A stretch of DNA of 64,000 bases from Oscillospiraceae bacterium (GCA_009777775.1 WRLE01000001.1:186001-250000), one strand, 5' to 3'; numbered from the stretch's first letter, positions 29,057-38,021 are shown. Made by a program: numbers and translations. The notes: generated by a model not told the origin, from the letters alone.

Positions 29057-30556
29057 TCACTGCACCAATATCCCCAATGCCATCAAAGACAATTCAGCAA
29101 GGATTAGACATTTCCCCACAGCAGCGACATCCGCCTCATATGCTGCTTGTGCAAAGGAATAACGCTCAGCGAGCAACTCATACCTACTAATATCACCAAC
29201 TTTGAAATACGCTTCTGCAACAGAAAGACGCAACTGCAAAGCTTGGTGATTCGCCATAACAGTGACATAATTCTGCTCTGATGAATAAAAGGCGGCATAC
29301 CTGTTGGCAGCGTGTTTTTCCAAACCATCGGCATATTCAGCCCTTTGAGCGACGGCATAATCAAGCTCAGCTTTCCTAAGCTTGTATAAAGAACTGTTCG
29401 AACCCAGAGCCCTTTCCAAGTCGCTGATTAGCTTTTCATAGGTTGCGATTTGTGCATCGTATTCTTTAATAGTCGTATTTCTAGCTAAAAGCCAAGCAGC
29501 AAGTTCATCGAGGGAATGCTCAGGTTTTTCAAGAACAGGTACAGGAGTTGAAAAGTCTATGGAAACATTCTTACTATCAAGCATATTAATTAAACTACGT
29601 TCAAGGAGCGAAGCCTGCGCTTTTGCCGCATCAAGCTGTTCAGAGAGTGCAAAATAAGAAAGCTCCAGCGCATCCACAGCAGCTTGGGTCGTTTCCGGTA
29701 CACGGAGTGCTAGCTTTGCCGATTCAATACGCAGCTCCATTTCCAGAAGTTCCAAACGCGAAGCAAGGAGACTAGCTCCCTCAATAGCCAAAAAAGTATT
29801 AAAATAAACCCTTTGCAGCTCGTATTCCGCTGTCTTAGTGGCTTTATCAATTTTGTCGGCGATGATTGCTCTACGGTCGGCTATTGAGCGCACTTGATTC
29901 GCTAAGGCTATTCGCTGAGCCTCCATGCTTGAAAGCTGCTGCTCATAGTCAGAACGCTGACCAGGAACAGACATGAGCTGGTTGTCGAAATAACCATATT
30001 GTGCCGAAAGGGTCTGCATAGCCCTCCTGTAGGCATCCAGTTGGATACCAATCTCGGCACGTATTTCTGCCAGTTGCTCTGAGTTTTCCTCAGTCTCCTC
30101 TGGAAGGTTGTTGAGCTGTCCTTCCAAGAGCCTTATATGTCGAGCATATTCATCCATTTGCGCTCTCACAGAATCCCTTTGGGCTGTTAAATAGCTACTT
30201 TGCCCAGAGAGCCCGTCGATTGCATCATCATACCTGCGCATCTGCTGCTCCAGCTCATCCAATTGGCTACGGTATTCCCCCTCCTGTGCCTCCAGTAACT
30301 TATCCTCAGTTTCCAATACAGCAATGGACACAGGTGGAGACATGAGTGGAAATAGCTCCTCCAAACCCAACCCACTATCCAGCTCATCATTGTCATTGTC
30401 ATCCTGCTCTAACAAAACATCATTTGCAAGAACCTCTAACTCTACACCAGAAACATCATCAGTCGCATACACAATCAAAGATACTCCAGTAAACACCACC
30501 ACAAGCAACGCATAGCAAATTGTCTTTTTTAAAGCTCTCGAACCATTTTTCACCAT
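29057..30556 (-). CDS. Secreted TolC-like coiled-coil protein of the bacteriocin export unit
   Basis: 499 residues from the ATG at 30556 (GGGGGG site 6 bases upstream); an upstream extension to 30676 only translates the repeat copy 4. Residues 1-30 are a signal peptide ([20 protein letters not shown]). The rest is nearly all helical coiled coil with Glu/Gln/Ala/Leu heptads, and the C-terminal part ([26 protein letters not shown]) resembles the repeat of TolC-family efflux proteins. It lies 126 bases after the HlyD gene start region in the same direction, so it likely works with the ABC exporter. In a monoderm its place in the envelope is unclear. Could also be a plain secreted coiled-coil adaptor. 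Confidence 0.6.
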   Translation of the reverse strand: MVKNGSRALKKTICYALLVVVFTGVSLIVYATDDVSGVELEVLANDVLLEQDDNDNDELDSGLGLEELFPLMSPPVSIAVLETEDKLLEAQEGEYRSQLDELEQQMRRYDDAIDGLSGQSSYLTAQRDSVRAQMDEYARHIRLLEGQLNNLPEETEENSEQLAEIRAEIGIQLDAYRRAMQTLSAQYGYFDNQLMSVPGQRSDYEQQLSSMEAQRIALANQVRSIADRRAIIADKIDKATKTAEYELQRVYFNTFLAIEGASLLASRLELLEMELRIESAKLALRVPETTQAAVDALELSYFALSEQLDAAKAQASLLERSLINMLDSKNVSIDFSTPVPVLEKPEHSLDELAAWLLARNTTIKEYDAQIATYEKLISDLERALGSNSSLYKLRKAELDYAVAQRAEYADGLEKHAANRYAAFYSSEQNYVTVMANHQALQLRLSVAEAYFKVGDISRYELLAERYSFAQAAYEADVAAVGKCLILAELSLMALGILVQ

Positions 30557-30603
30557 TGAAAACCCCCCATATCCATATGACACAGCACCCCTAAAACACC
30601 CTT

Positions 30604-30631
30604 CGTAGGGCGCGGCATCCCTGACGCGCCG
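30604..30631 (+). repeat. REP-like GC-rich palindromic repeat, copy 4
   Basis: Identical over 28 bases to copy 3, followed by GCCTACGCAATCTCTCAATCGACGCA-like tail that parallels copy 3. Lies between the HlyD-type and TolC-like genes, inside the presumed export operon. Confidence 0.85.
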
Positions 30632-30682
30632 CCAGCCTACGCAATCTCTCAATCGACGCAATGACACCATACACACCGCAAA

Positions 30683-32221
30683 CTACTCATCAAGAAAATT
30701 CAACTTATCCAGCACCCAATAAATAATCTTCAGCGTCTTGGTAACCACCCTAGCCTCTGCGACCATCCCAACCCTAATCTGCTCTTCCACACCATTACGA
30801 CCAACTAAAGTGAAGCCATACAGCTCCCCCTCAACCAGATAATAGCTGTTCCCCGAGCCGTCATATCGAGCATCGGAAGATATCATCGTAATCTGCCCCC
30901 TGATTTCGCCGTATTCGTTATGTGGCAATGCCGGAAAACGATATCGGACTTCTTGCCCAATTTGTATCTCCGCTATATCAGCATTGAGAATCGCAAGGGA
31001 AACCTTCATTGTACCGTCGGCATCGGGGACAATGGTGGCTATCTCCATCCCCGCTTGAATATAATCTCCAGCAGTCAGCTCCGTATAAAGGTTCAGCACT
31101 CCGTCAATGGGAGCATAAACATTGGAGTCAGATATGGACTGCCTAATTTGAACTAAATCTCGATATATCGCATTCAAGCTGTTTTGCAAGCTAAATATAC
31201 CATCCGAGGCAGCGGTCAGAGCATCCAGCTTATGTTTTTCCGCAAGGAGTGCTTCATCATAACCCATATCGGAAAAAGCAGCGATGGTAGCACTGGCAGT
31301 TCGAGACCTGCCATCGAGGTCGCCTATCGCATTCTCTAAGCTCCTGATGTTTTGCTCTATATTCACGATGGTTTCCGCTTCGTATCTGTCACGGTCGATT
31401 AATGCGGATTCCAAATCGAATTTAGCAGCTTCCATTTCCCTAGCGGAGATTGCACCTTCGTAATACAATATCTCGGAGCGTTCATATGATTGTTCCAACT
31501 GTTCGATGACGCTACCGAAACGCTGCATATTCATAGAGTAGTCCAAATATCTGCTATACTGCTCCCCGCTTGACTCGGGAACAAGGCAGCTCCCTTGGGC
31601 AATCGAATCTTTCAAAAGATTCCAGCTCTGGAGATGAGATGCATATCGACCTCTATCAGTACCAGCATTTCCCAATGCAACATTAGCATCTCGTAAAATC
31701 CGTTGGAAATCCATATTAGCGTGCCTTAGTTGCTCCAGAGCCAAGTCTCTGTCGGTTATATATTTTTCATATCTGAAGTAGTATTCAGATTCCCCAAGCA
31801 AATCCAAGTTAAACAAATTGGTTTCCGAAGTAATACTCTCCCTGAGTTTTTCCAAGCAGGCTATATGGGTGCTTAAAGTATCGTATTGCTCACTCAAAGT
31901 CTTTTCCACATTTGCCTGCATCTGAGCATCTATGCGAAAGAGCAATGCTCCACTCTCCACACGGATTCCTTCTTCGAGGAAGGATTCGGCAACCCTGCCG
32001 GTATATGAGTTTCGTATGGTGCTGATGGGTTCGTTGGGCCTGACACTCCCCACCGCGCTGACATAATAATCGATTTCTCCAACAAAAGCCCAGATCAAAG
32101 CAGTAGCAATGAGGGTTATGAGCAAATATATGAACCATGATATTGACCTGTGAGGTCGTTCGGCAAGTACCTCACGGCTGTCGCTCATGTACTTTAGCTC
32201 CAGCGTGTCTTCCCTTCTCAT
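30683..32221 (-). CDS. HlyD-family periplasmic/extracytoplasmic adaptor of bacteriocin exporter
   Basis: 512 residues. One membrane anchor (ISWFIYLLITLIATALIWAFVG, about 28-48), then a biotinyl-lipoyl half (VSAVGSVRPNEPISTIRNSYTGRVAESFLEEG), a ~220-residue coiled-coil hairpin, and the second half (NVYAPIDGVLNLYTELTAGDYIQAGMEIATIVPD) with the barrel domain. This is the HlyD/LcnD adaptor architecture of class II bacteriocin secretion. Its start overlaps the stop of the ABC transporter gene by 4 bases, so the pair is coupled. An internal start at Met12 is possible. Confidence 0.9.
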   Translation of the reverse strand: MRREDTLELKYMSDSREVLAERPHRSISWFIYLLITLIATALIWAFVGEIDYYVSAVGSVRPNEPISTIRNSYTGRVAESFLEEGIRVESGALLFRIDAQMQANVEKTLSEQYDTLSTHIACLEKLRESITSETNLFNLDLLGESEYYFRYEKYITDRDLALEQLRHANMDFQRILRDANVALGNAGTDRGRYASHLQSWNLLKDSIAQGSCLVPESSGEQYSRYLDYSMNMQRFGSVIEQLEQSYERSEILYYEGAISAREMEAAKFDLESALIDRDRYEAETIVNIEQNIRSLENAIGDLDGRSRTASATIAAFSDMGYDEALLAEKHKLDALTAASDGIFSLQNSLNAIYRDLVQIRQSISDSNVYAPIDGVLNLYTELTAGDYIQAGMEIATIVPDADGTMKVSLAILNADIAEIQIGQEVRYRFPALPHNEYGEIRGQITMISSDARYDGSGNSYYLVEGELYGFTLVGRNGVEEQIRVGMVAEARVVTKTLKIIYWVLDKLNFLDE

Positions 32222-34407
32222 ATTACTTGCACCCCCTGGACTTCACTTTGGGATTCGGGGAGCTGCTCCATCCAAAAACGATAATACCGACCTTCGAGAG
32301 CCATAAGCTCGTCGTGAGTCCCGCTTTCAGCGATGGAGCCTTTGTCCATGATATATATCCTATCACAACGCATGATTGTACTCAGACGATGGGCAATGAC
32401 GATGGTTGTAATTCCACTAGTCTGCTCGTCAATCATGCGGCTGATTGCCTTTTCCGTGATACTATCAAGGTTGCTGGTCGCCTCGTCCATAATGAGGATG
32501 TCAGGGTTTTTCAAAAGTGCCCTTGTTATCGCCAAACGCTGCTTCTGTCCTCCTGAGAGATTAGCTCCGTTCTCCTCCAGCATGGTCTCGTAGCGTAGTG
32601 GCATGGCATTGATGAAGTCGTGGGATTGGGTCATGGTAGCCACCCTGACGACATCTTCCATCGTCGGATCGGACAGCCCCAATGTCAAGTTGTCATAAAT
32701 CGTACCGCTAAAGAGGAATATGTCCTGGGAAATATATGCAATCTTTTCCCGCAACCACTCCGTGTTGATGTCTTGAATGTTATATTCGCCTATTTTTATC
32801 TCGCCCTTCTCCCAAGGGTAAAAGTTCAAAAGCAGTTTCACCAAAGTAGTTTTCCCCGAGCCACTTTCACCCACGAAAGCAACCTTTTCCCCTGCCTTTA
32901 TGTCGAGATCGATACCTTCCAAGACAAGCTGCCTGGTGCCGTATCTGAAGTCCAGCTCTTTTATTGATATAGGAGCATGGAGAGACGCAGGTGTAATCTT
33001 CTTGTCTTCACTCTCACCCTTTTCTGGCTCTAAGTCTAGAATCTCGCCCAGCCTGTCCGAGGCGACCATCGCCGTCTGGAGCATGGGTTGGAGGTTTATG
33101 AGGTTCTTCACAGGATTGAGAAAATAGACCAGCAACGCATTGAATGTGAGAAGCTGCCCAATGGTCATATTGCCACGAATAACGGAAACAGCACCCACCC
33201 AGAGAATGGCGATGCCACCCACAGAAGATATGAAGCCAGAGAGCGAGCCAGATATGTTATTGAGTACTCCATTTTTGAAAAGGCTACGCTGGAGCCTGAC
33301 GAACTTCCTCTCTGTTTCTATATTCGCAGAGCGTTCAGAGTTGAAAGCTTTCACCGTTTCTATACCATTGAGAGACTCAATGAGAAAAGAAGTGAGCTGA
33401 GCGTTCTCCTCCATGCTCTTTTTATTAACTTCTCTTAAAGGCTTGTTGAAGGAAAAGACAATGACCCCATACAGGAGTACAACAATAGCCGATACGAAGA
33501 ACATGGAACTATTTTGCATATAGAGTATAGCTCCGCCAAATAAAGCCATCAGCGTATCAATCATGATGGTCAGAGTAGCCCCAGATATAGCCTCCCTAAC
33601 CTTGGTGGCATCCATGAAGCGGGAAATAATTTCACCAACCTTCCGAGTGCCAAAGAAGCCCATGGGCAAGCCCAAGACATGGGAATAGTAACCCAATAGA
33701 AGATTTATGTCTAGCTTCTGGCTCATGTAAAGAAGCATATGTGAGCGGAAAGCACCCAAAAGTATCTGGAAAAGATACAAAGCAATGACCCCGACTGAAA
33801 CCACGGTCAAAGTACGCTCCAGTAAATTGGGTAGTATATCATCCATCATCACTTTGAAATAGAAGGATGCTCCTATCCCCAAAACCGTATATACCAGCGA
33901 AGCGAAAAATATGTTTATAAGCAACGCCCTCTGTGGAACTAAATAACGCAAAAAGCGCGACCAGATGCTTTTCGTCTGATCGCCTTTTTCAAAGGACTGT
34001 GTGGGTGCCATGAGTATGAGAACCCCAGTCCACTCCTGAAAGAACTCTTCTGGTGAAACTTTCCTGATACCCTTGGCAGGGTCAGCTAATATGACTTGCT
34101 TCTTGGTGATTTTATGAATAACCACATAATGGAGCAACGACCCATTCACAATGACATGGGCAACAGCAGGCAGCGGAAAAGGAGTAAAAAAAGCTTCCTG
34201 ATCTCCCCTGACCCCCTTCGCAGAAAAACCAAGACGCTCTGCAGCCTTAATCATACCCAGAGCATTAGTCCCCTGCTTGTCGGTTCCAGCCACCTCACGT
34301 ATACGAGTAATGGGAGTTTTCAACCCATATTGCCTGCAAATAATAGCAAGGCAAGCAGCCCCACAGTCGGTGATGTCATATTGGAGTATGGAAGCATAAC
34401 GCGGCAT
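32218..34407 (-). CDS. Peptidase-domain (C39) ABC transporter for double-glycine peptides
   Basis: 729 residues in the order C39 peptidase (1-140), six-helix membrane domain (about 160-440) and ATPase (about 480-729). The protease triad reads C15 (ITDCGAACLA), H93 (LLHYVVIHK) and D109 (LADPAKG). The ATPase has Walker A VGESGSGKTT, signature LSGGQKQRLA and Walker B ILIMDEATSN. Such transporters cut leaders after Gly-Gly and export the core peptide. Two genes encoding peptides with GG leaders lie 1.4 kb upstream, which fits. ATG preceded by AAGGA. Confidence 0.95.
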   Translation of the reverse strand: MPRYASILQYDITDCGAACLAIICRQYGLKTPITRIREVAGTDKQGTNALGMIKAAERLGFSAKGVRGDQEAFFTPFPLPAVAHVIVNGSLLHYVVIHKITKKQVILADPAKGIRKVSPEEFFQEWTGVLILMAPTQSFEKGDQTKSIWSRFLRYLVPQRALLINIFFASLVYTVLGIGASFYFKVMMDDILPNLLERTLTVVSVGVIALYLFQILLGAFRSHMLLYMSQKLDINLLLGYYSHVLGLPMGFFGTRKVGEIISRFMDATKVREAISGATLTIMIDTLMALFGGAILYMQNSSMFFVSAIVVLLYGVIVFSFNKPLREVNKKSMEENAQLTSFLIESLNGIETVKAFNSERSANIETERKFVRLQRSLFKNGVLNNISGSLSGFISSVGGIAILWVGAVSVIRGNMTIGQLLTFNALLVYFLNPVKNLINLQPMLQTAMVASDRLGEILDLEPEKGESEDKKITPASLHAPISIKELDFRYGTRQLVLEGIDLDIKAGEKVAFVGESGSGKTTLVKLLLNFYPWEKGEIKIGEYNIQDINTEWLREKIAYISQDIFLFSGTIYDNLTLGLSDPTMEDVVRVATMTQSHDFINAMPLRYETMLEENGANLSGGQKQRLAITRALLKNPDILIMDEATSNLDSITEKAISRMIDEQTSGITTIVIAHRLSTIMRCDRIYIMDKGSIAESGTHDELMALEGRYYRFWMEQLPESQSEVQGVQVI

Positions 34408-34514
34408 GGGTGATCAGTCCTTTTGTATATATACAATAGCAAATTGCCTTAATACAGTTGTATTACAATGAATAATGAGTTTTATCTATTTATGTGGAAC
34501 TTAAAAAGTAGAAA

Positions 34515-34542
34515 TTGACAATTACAATTGACAATATATAAT
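34515..34542 (+). promoter_or_regulatory. Promoter-like sequence pointing antisense into 34547-35248
   Basis: TTGACA, 16 bases, TATAAT on the plus strand. Both boxes are perfect, but TTGACAAT recurs in tandem here and no plus-strand gene follows, so it may be chance or drive an antisense RNA. Confidence 0.3.
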
Positions 34543-34546
34543 CATA

Positions 34547-35248
34547 TTATATAAAGTAGTTATTTTGTTTATGGTGTTCTTTAATTAGTCTATCATGTTC
34601 TATATAATCTTGAAGAGTTAATTTGTCGACACCTACAAGCTTATCAGCTTTATATAGTCGAATAAATACTACCTGATCTTGTAATGCATTTTTTGTTTTT
34701 TTTACATCAATCAAATTAACATCCTTGTAATGAACGATATATTTTCCTGTGATAAAAAATTCGTTAGTAAATATACATATAAGATCAAAATAAAAAGCTG
34801 TGAGAATAAGTTGCAAATAGTAAGCAAATATTATGGAAACTACAAGATATTTTGTCAGTTTCGCTTCATCATAATCGCTACATATGATTAGGATTATTAT
34901 AGACATAAACACAATCCCAGCATAAGGTGAATAATGCATTATTTTTGATGTTGTTTTGTATTTTTTTTGTGAATATTTTGATTTCATATAACCATTGTTT
35001 TCTACTTGAAGCTTTGATAGCTTTTTAGTATATCGAGACCAGAAACAATAGCTTAAAAAAACTAGTACTGAATAAAACCCACCAAGTAGCTTAAGTCTCA
35101 CAATCGAGTTTTGAATATAAAAATAAAATAGTAAAAAGATACCAAGATAAATAATAATAAAAAGAAGCATTTTATTAAGCAAACTATCCAATGGTTTGCT
35201 TCTGGTATGAAAATATCTATTTTTGAATAGTTTTTCTGAAAAAACCAT
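34547..35248 (-). CDS. Unrecognised membrane protein in the bacteriocin unit
   Basis: 233 residues. Two membrane helix pairs (about 28-70 and 103-150) separated by a polar loop, then a C-terminal beta-rich soluble part (ITGKYIVHYKDVNLIDVKKTKNALQDQVVFIRLYKADKLV) that resembles a small PH-like domain. A good GGAG site precedes the ATG. Positioned between the small peptide genes and their exporter, so an immunity or accessory role is plausible but not shown by the sequence. Confidence 0.6.
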   Translation of the reverse strand: MVFSEKLFKNRYFHTRSKPLDSLLNKMLLFIIIYLGIFLLFYFYIQNSIVRLKLLGGFYSVLVFLSYCFWSRYTKKLSKLQVENNGYMKSKYSQKKYKTTSKIMHYSPYAGIVFMSIIILIICSDYDEAKLTKYLVVSIIFAYYLQLILTAFYFDLICIFTNEFFITGKYIVHYKDVNLIDVKKTKNALQDQVVFIRLYKADKLVGVDKLTLQDYIEHDRLIKEHHKQNNYFI

Positions 35249-35336
35249 ATAAAATTCTCCTAACTCTCAATGCAGATTTGAAATATATTCAAACCTGCAT
35301 GTAAGAGTTTGTATTTGGCTGAGATGACATTAGCTT

Positions 35337-35660
35337 TCATTCAATAGATGATTTCGATGACATTGATGTCTTATTATCAGCCTTGACAATTCGATATGGT
35401 GGCATAACAAAAGCGGTGATAGCAATGGTAGATAGCATTAATTCCAGCGTAGAATAATTGTTAATATATAACGATACTGGAATCACGAGAGATAGACCAC
35501 CTAGTACAATTCCTACTATACAAAACGTCCTTATCCATTTTCTCCCACCAATCGATTTATTTTGTTTACAATATTGTGCGACTTTGATTGCGCAATAGAC
35601 ATTCTGAATAACATTCAGACTAGCTAATAAAATGTTAATAACATCGATATTTATGCTCAT
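35337..35660 (-). CDS. Small membrane protein, candidate bacteriocin immunity protein
   Basis: 107 residues with two or three hydrophobic helices (about 5-20, 47-67 and 73-92) and a Ser-rich polar C-terminus. Starts only 4 bases after the stop of the double-glycine peptide gene at 35665, the usual place for an immunity gene of class II bacteriocins. No family recognised. Confidence 0.6.
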   Translation of the reverse strand: MSINIDVINILLASLNVIQNVYCAIKVAQYCKQNKSIGGRKWIRTFCIVGIVLGGLSLVIPVSLYINNYSTLELMLSTIAITAFVMPPYRIVKADNKTSMSSKSSIE

Positions 35661-35664
35661 AGTT

Positions 35665-35832
35665 TTAGGTGTAAAAGATTTGAGCGATACTTACTGCGGT
35701 AATCATATAACCAACAGGACCACCTACCATGGTTCCACCGATGGCAAGTAACGCTTGTCCAATTTTACAGCCAAGGCATCCGCCTTCAATGGATAACAAT
35801 TCTAAAGTATTTAGTTCGTTAAACTTTTTCAT
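35665..35832 (-). CDS. Double-glycine-leader bacteriocin peptide, CLGC type
   Basis: 55 residues. Leader MKKFNELNTLELLSIEGG matches the LSxxELxxIxGG consensus, so the exporter's C39 domain should cut after GG at residue 18. The 37-residue core starts CLGC, is hydrophobic and has GGTMVGGPVG with GxxxG spacing, typical of class IIb (two-peptide) bacteriocins that pair in membranes. The frame is open upstream to 35961 but AAGGAG lies 7 bases before this ATG, and the upstream part overlaps the other peptide gene out of frame. Confidence 0.8.
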   Translation of the reverse strand: MKKFNELNTLELLSIEGGCLGCKIGQALLAIGGTMVGGPVGYMITAVSIAQIFYT

Positions 35833-35843
35833 TATAATTCTCC

Positions 35844-36080
35844 TTAATGAAACATTTGTGATATACCCCAAACTGCGAGTCCCACTGTAACAAAAGCTGC
35901 ACCAACTGCCATGAATGGTGTAGAAATAATTGCCGTTGCAGCAACTGCAATTGGAGCCCATGCGGCACTAACGACTCCTGCTGTACCAAGAACAGCATTA
36001 GCACCGCCATTAACAAGCAGAGTATCCTCTTTGTTCAAATCCGTGAAGCCGTAAGGCTTCGTTGCTATTATGGTTGTCAT
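35844..36080 (-). CDS. Double-glycine-leader bacteriocin peptide, hydrophobic core
   Basis: 78 residues. A 26-residue leader ends LNKEDTLLVNGG, fitting a double-glycine cleavage site; the 52-residue core is Ala/Val/Gly-rich with two hydrophobic stretches and ends WGISQMFH. A strong AGGAGG site precedes the ATG and a sigma-A promoter lies upstream. Eleven bases separate it from the second peptide gene. Together they look like a two-peptide bacteriocin; an unmodified circular or quorum-peptide role is less likely. Confidence 0.75.
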   Translation of the reverse strand: MTTIIATKPYGFTDLNKEDTLLVNGGANAVLGTAGVVSAAWAPIAVAATAIISTPFMAVGAAFVTVGLAVWGISQMFH

Positions 36081-36103
36081 GATTGCATTCCTCCTATAAT
36101 TAT

Positions 36104-36132
36104 TTTATATCAAACACTGCTCGCTTTGTCTA
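36104..36132 (-). promoter_or_regulatory. Promoter of the bacteriocin unit
   Basis: Minus strand: TAGACA, 17 bases, TATAAA, about 24 bases before the first peptide gene's ATG. Suggests the two peptides and the genes downstream are transcribed from here. Confidence 0.6.
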
Positions 36133-36172
36133 GTGTGCACCCATAACATTACAAGCTATGTGATATATGTGT

Positions 36173-36646
36173 TTATAATATGTTTGGGCTGATTCCTATA
36201 TAAACATCGACTATCATGTCCTCTACGTCATAAATAGTATTTGCATCTTTGGTTGTTACGTTATAAGCGCATGTAATTGGTTGTAGCTCGTGTTCTTGAA
36301 TATAAGCCATCAACAAGTTACATGTGTCTTGAAGGGTTGATGGATTTCCAATGTGCCTAATAGAAACTGCATTTGTAACGTGTATCTCTGCTTTACATAC
36401 ACAACCCTCTGGAGGTACGAAAGGCTTATCTAGTGGTATTAGAATTTCGATGTCAAGTAGTTGCACTCCATCCTGCTGTTCAATCGAAAATGTTACTGAT
36501 ACTGTAGGACCAGTCTTGATGTACCCACCTTCTTCGATGAACCTGCCAATATGTTCAGTTTCCTGTTGCAATTCTGCTTGTGTTAGTTTCTTGCGAAAAG
36601 ACAACACATTTGTCATTCGAAACTCAAGGTTTTCTTGAATGCTCAC
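36173..36646 (-). CDS. Hypothetical protein, GyrI/effector-binding-like
   Basis: 157 residues. The order of segments (VLSFRKKLTQAELQQETEHIGRFIEE, IKTGPTVSVTFSI, LLDIEILIPLDKPF, IRHIGNPSTLQDTCNLLMAYIQEH, DMIVDVYIGI) resembles SOUL/GyrI-like effector-binding domains and the Bacillus DUF5085 proteins, but I am unsure. No DNA-binding part. Divergent from the recombinase at 36927; transcribed toward, but separated by its own promoter from, the bacteriocin genes. Confidence 0.45.
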   Translation of the reverse strand: MSIQENLEFRMTNVLSFRKKLTQAELQQETEHIGRFIEEGGYIKTGPTVSVTFSIEQQDGVQLLDIEILIPLDKPFVPPEGCVCKAEIHVTNAVSIRHIGNPSTLQDTCNLLMAYIQEHELQPITCAYNVTTKDANTIYDVEDMIVDVYIGISPNIL

Positions 36647-36685
36647 TCTTATTACCCCCGTAAATAAAGATGGTATTAATTCTTT

Positions 36686-36859
36686 ATGTAACAGACTACG
36701 GAAAGTGTTACATAAACGATAAAATACTTGCTATTACAACAGATAGAACGAATCGATTACGATGTATTATTAGTAAGTTGCAAACAAGAAGTTTGGAATA
36801 GACAATTGCGATTACAGTAAAAAATCACCCAATGTAACATTTTCCGTAGTCAGTTACAT
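36686..36859. repeat. 28-bp inverted repeats flanking 118 bp next to a tyrosine recombinase
   Basis: The left arm (36686-36713) and right arm (36832-36859) match in inverted orientation at 26 of 28 positions. Each arm is itself bounded by ATGTAAC and GTTACAT, so each looks like a dyad site for a dimeric protein. The segment lies between two divergent genes, the one on the right being a tyrosine recombinase. It could be an invertible switch, an operator pair or attachment core sites. A TATAAT sits at about 36886, outside the arms. Confidence 0.75.
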
Positions 36860-36926
36860 GGATGTTCTTTGGGCGATATATGAGGTATAATAAGTTCATA
36901 TTAATACTATACTGGAGGACATTACA

Positions 36927-37583
36927 GTGGCAGTGACACAACCTATAAGGAATAACGAAGACATAATCGCACTTACAAATTATTACCTCAATCTAAAACA
37001 GTATCGAAACCATGTGCTAATCGTTTTGTGTATCAATACCGCACTCCGCATTAGTGATATTTTGAGTTTGACTTGGGACGATGTTTATGACTTCAAAAGA
37101 GCTTGTTTTCGTAATAGCATCGATATTTTTGAGGGTAAAACCAAGAAATCTAAAATAATTGCTTTAAATCAGTCGGTCACCGATGCGCTAGAACAACTAG
37201 CTTTAGAGTTCTTGCATAGCGGTAATCCAATCATCATGAACAAGCGGACAGGATTCGCCATCAGCCGTGTTCATGCTTTTCGCATAGTTCGCTCAGCCGG
37301 TGAATTTATAGGGTTACCTTATCATATTTCTCCTCATTCTCTTCGTAAAACCTTGGGGTATCATTCATGGAAAAACAATGTTGGGGAATTGGTGTTATCC
37401 GAATTATTCAACCATAGCTCTACTGCAACAACTCGGAGGTATCTTGGTATAACCCAGGATGATTTAGATGCAGTACTGATGGGGCTTGACTATTCTGATT
37501 CAAATGTTAATAAATCAAAGAATAAAGAAGTAGAAAAAGAAATAACAATTAATCTAAACTGTGTGCTTGTGATGCTATTATGA
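36927..37583 (+). CDS. Tyrosine recombinase/integrase, catalytic domain only
   Basis: 218 residues starting at a GTG with GGAGG 8 bases upstream. It keeps the catalytic set: R41 (TALRISDIL), lysine in KTKKSK (71-75), H137 and R140 (PHSLRKT), H163 (FNHSST) and Y172 (TRRYLG). It has almost no N-terminal core-binding domain, so it belongs with short stand-alone recombinases rather than phage integrases. Neighbouring inverted repeats make a local DNA switch possible. The last ~25 residues after VNKSKNKE are hydrophobic and may be read-through into unrelated sequence. Confidence 0.88.
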   Translation: MAVTQPIRNNEDIIALTNYYLNLKQYRNHVLIVLCINTALRISDILSLTWDDVYDFKRACFRNSIDIFEGKTKKSKIIALNQSVTDALEQLALEFLHSGNPIIMNKRTGFAISRVHAFRIVRSAGEFIGLPYHISPHSLRKTLGYHSWKNNVGELVLSELFNHSSTATTRRYLGITQDDLDAVLMGLDYSDSNVNKSKNKEVEKEITINLNCVLVMLL

Positions 37584-37596
37584 TTGTGATAACCTG

Positions 37597-37618
37597 TGAT
37601 ATTGGAGTCAACTTATCA
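37597..37618 (+). repeat. 22-bp motif TGATA-N12-TATCA, copy 1
   Basis: TGATATTGGAGTCAAC then TTATCA, just after the recombinase stop. Two near-identical copies lie upstream of CPBP genes (40236 and 52505). The ends are inverted repeats. Confidence 0.55.
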
Positions 37619-38021
37619 TGATTGGTTTTTCTTGTCAATACAAATGTGAAAAAAATGTAGAAACAAATCCAAGTTTGTCAATATTACACAAATATAGTCA
37701 TTAATACTAGTAAATAATGCCCAATAAACGCCCTAATTACTATCGGTTTATCGTTGGTATTACAGAGTTTCGCCTGCTTTCGTCATATTGCACAAGTTAA
37801 ATGCTCGTATTATCAAATAATCATAGAAACATAATGATGATGAAATCACTAGGAGTACTCCTATTCATTATTGCAATTAGCAGAAATTCTAAGGCACATA
37901 TAACATGGACGCAACTTATAATAATTGAAAGAGTCATTTAAAATTTCGTAGCGGGTAAAATAATTTTTTGTGAAGATATAGTTATTTGTTCGTGATTGTT
38001 TATACTTGACCTTCTCTCATC
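37619..38021. other. AT-rich stretch with no recognised gene
   Basis: About 400 bases between the recombinase and the toxin-antitoxin terminator. No frame with a ribosome site and plausible protein was found on either strand. Confidence 0.6.

Noticed and set aside
30557-30676. N-terminal extension of the TolC-like frame
   Set aside because: It translates repeat copy 4; the ATG at 30556 has a good ribosome site and opens with a signal peptide.
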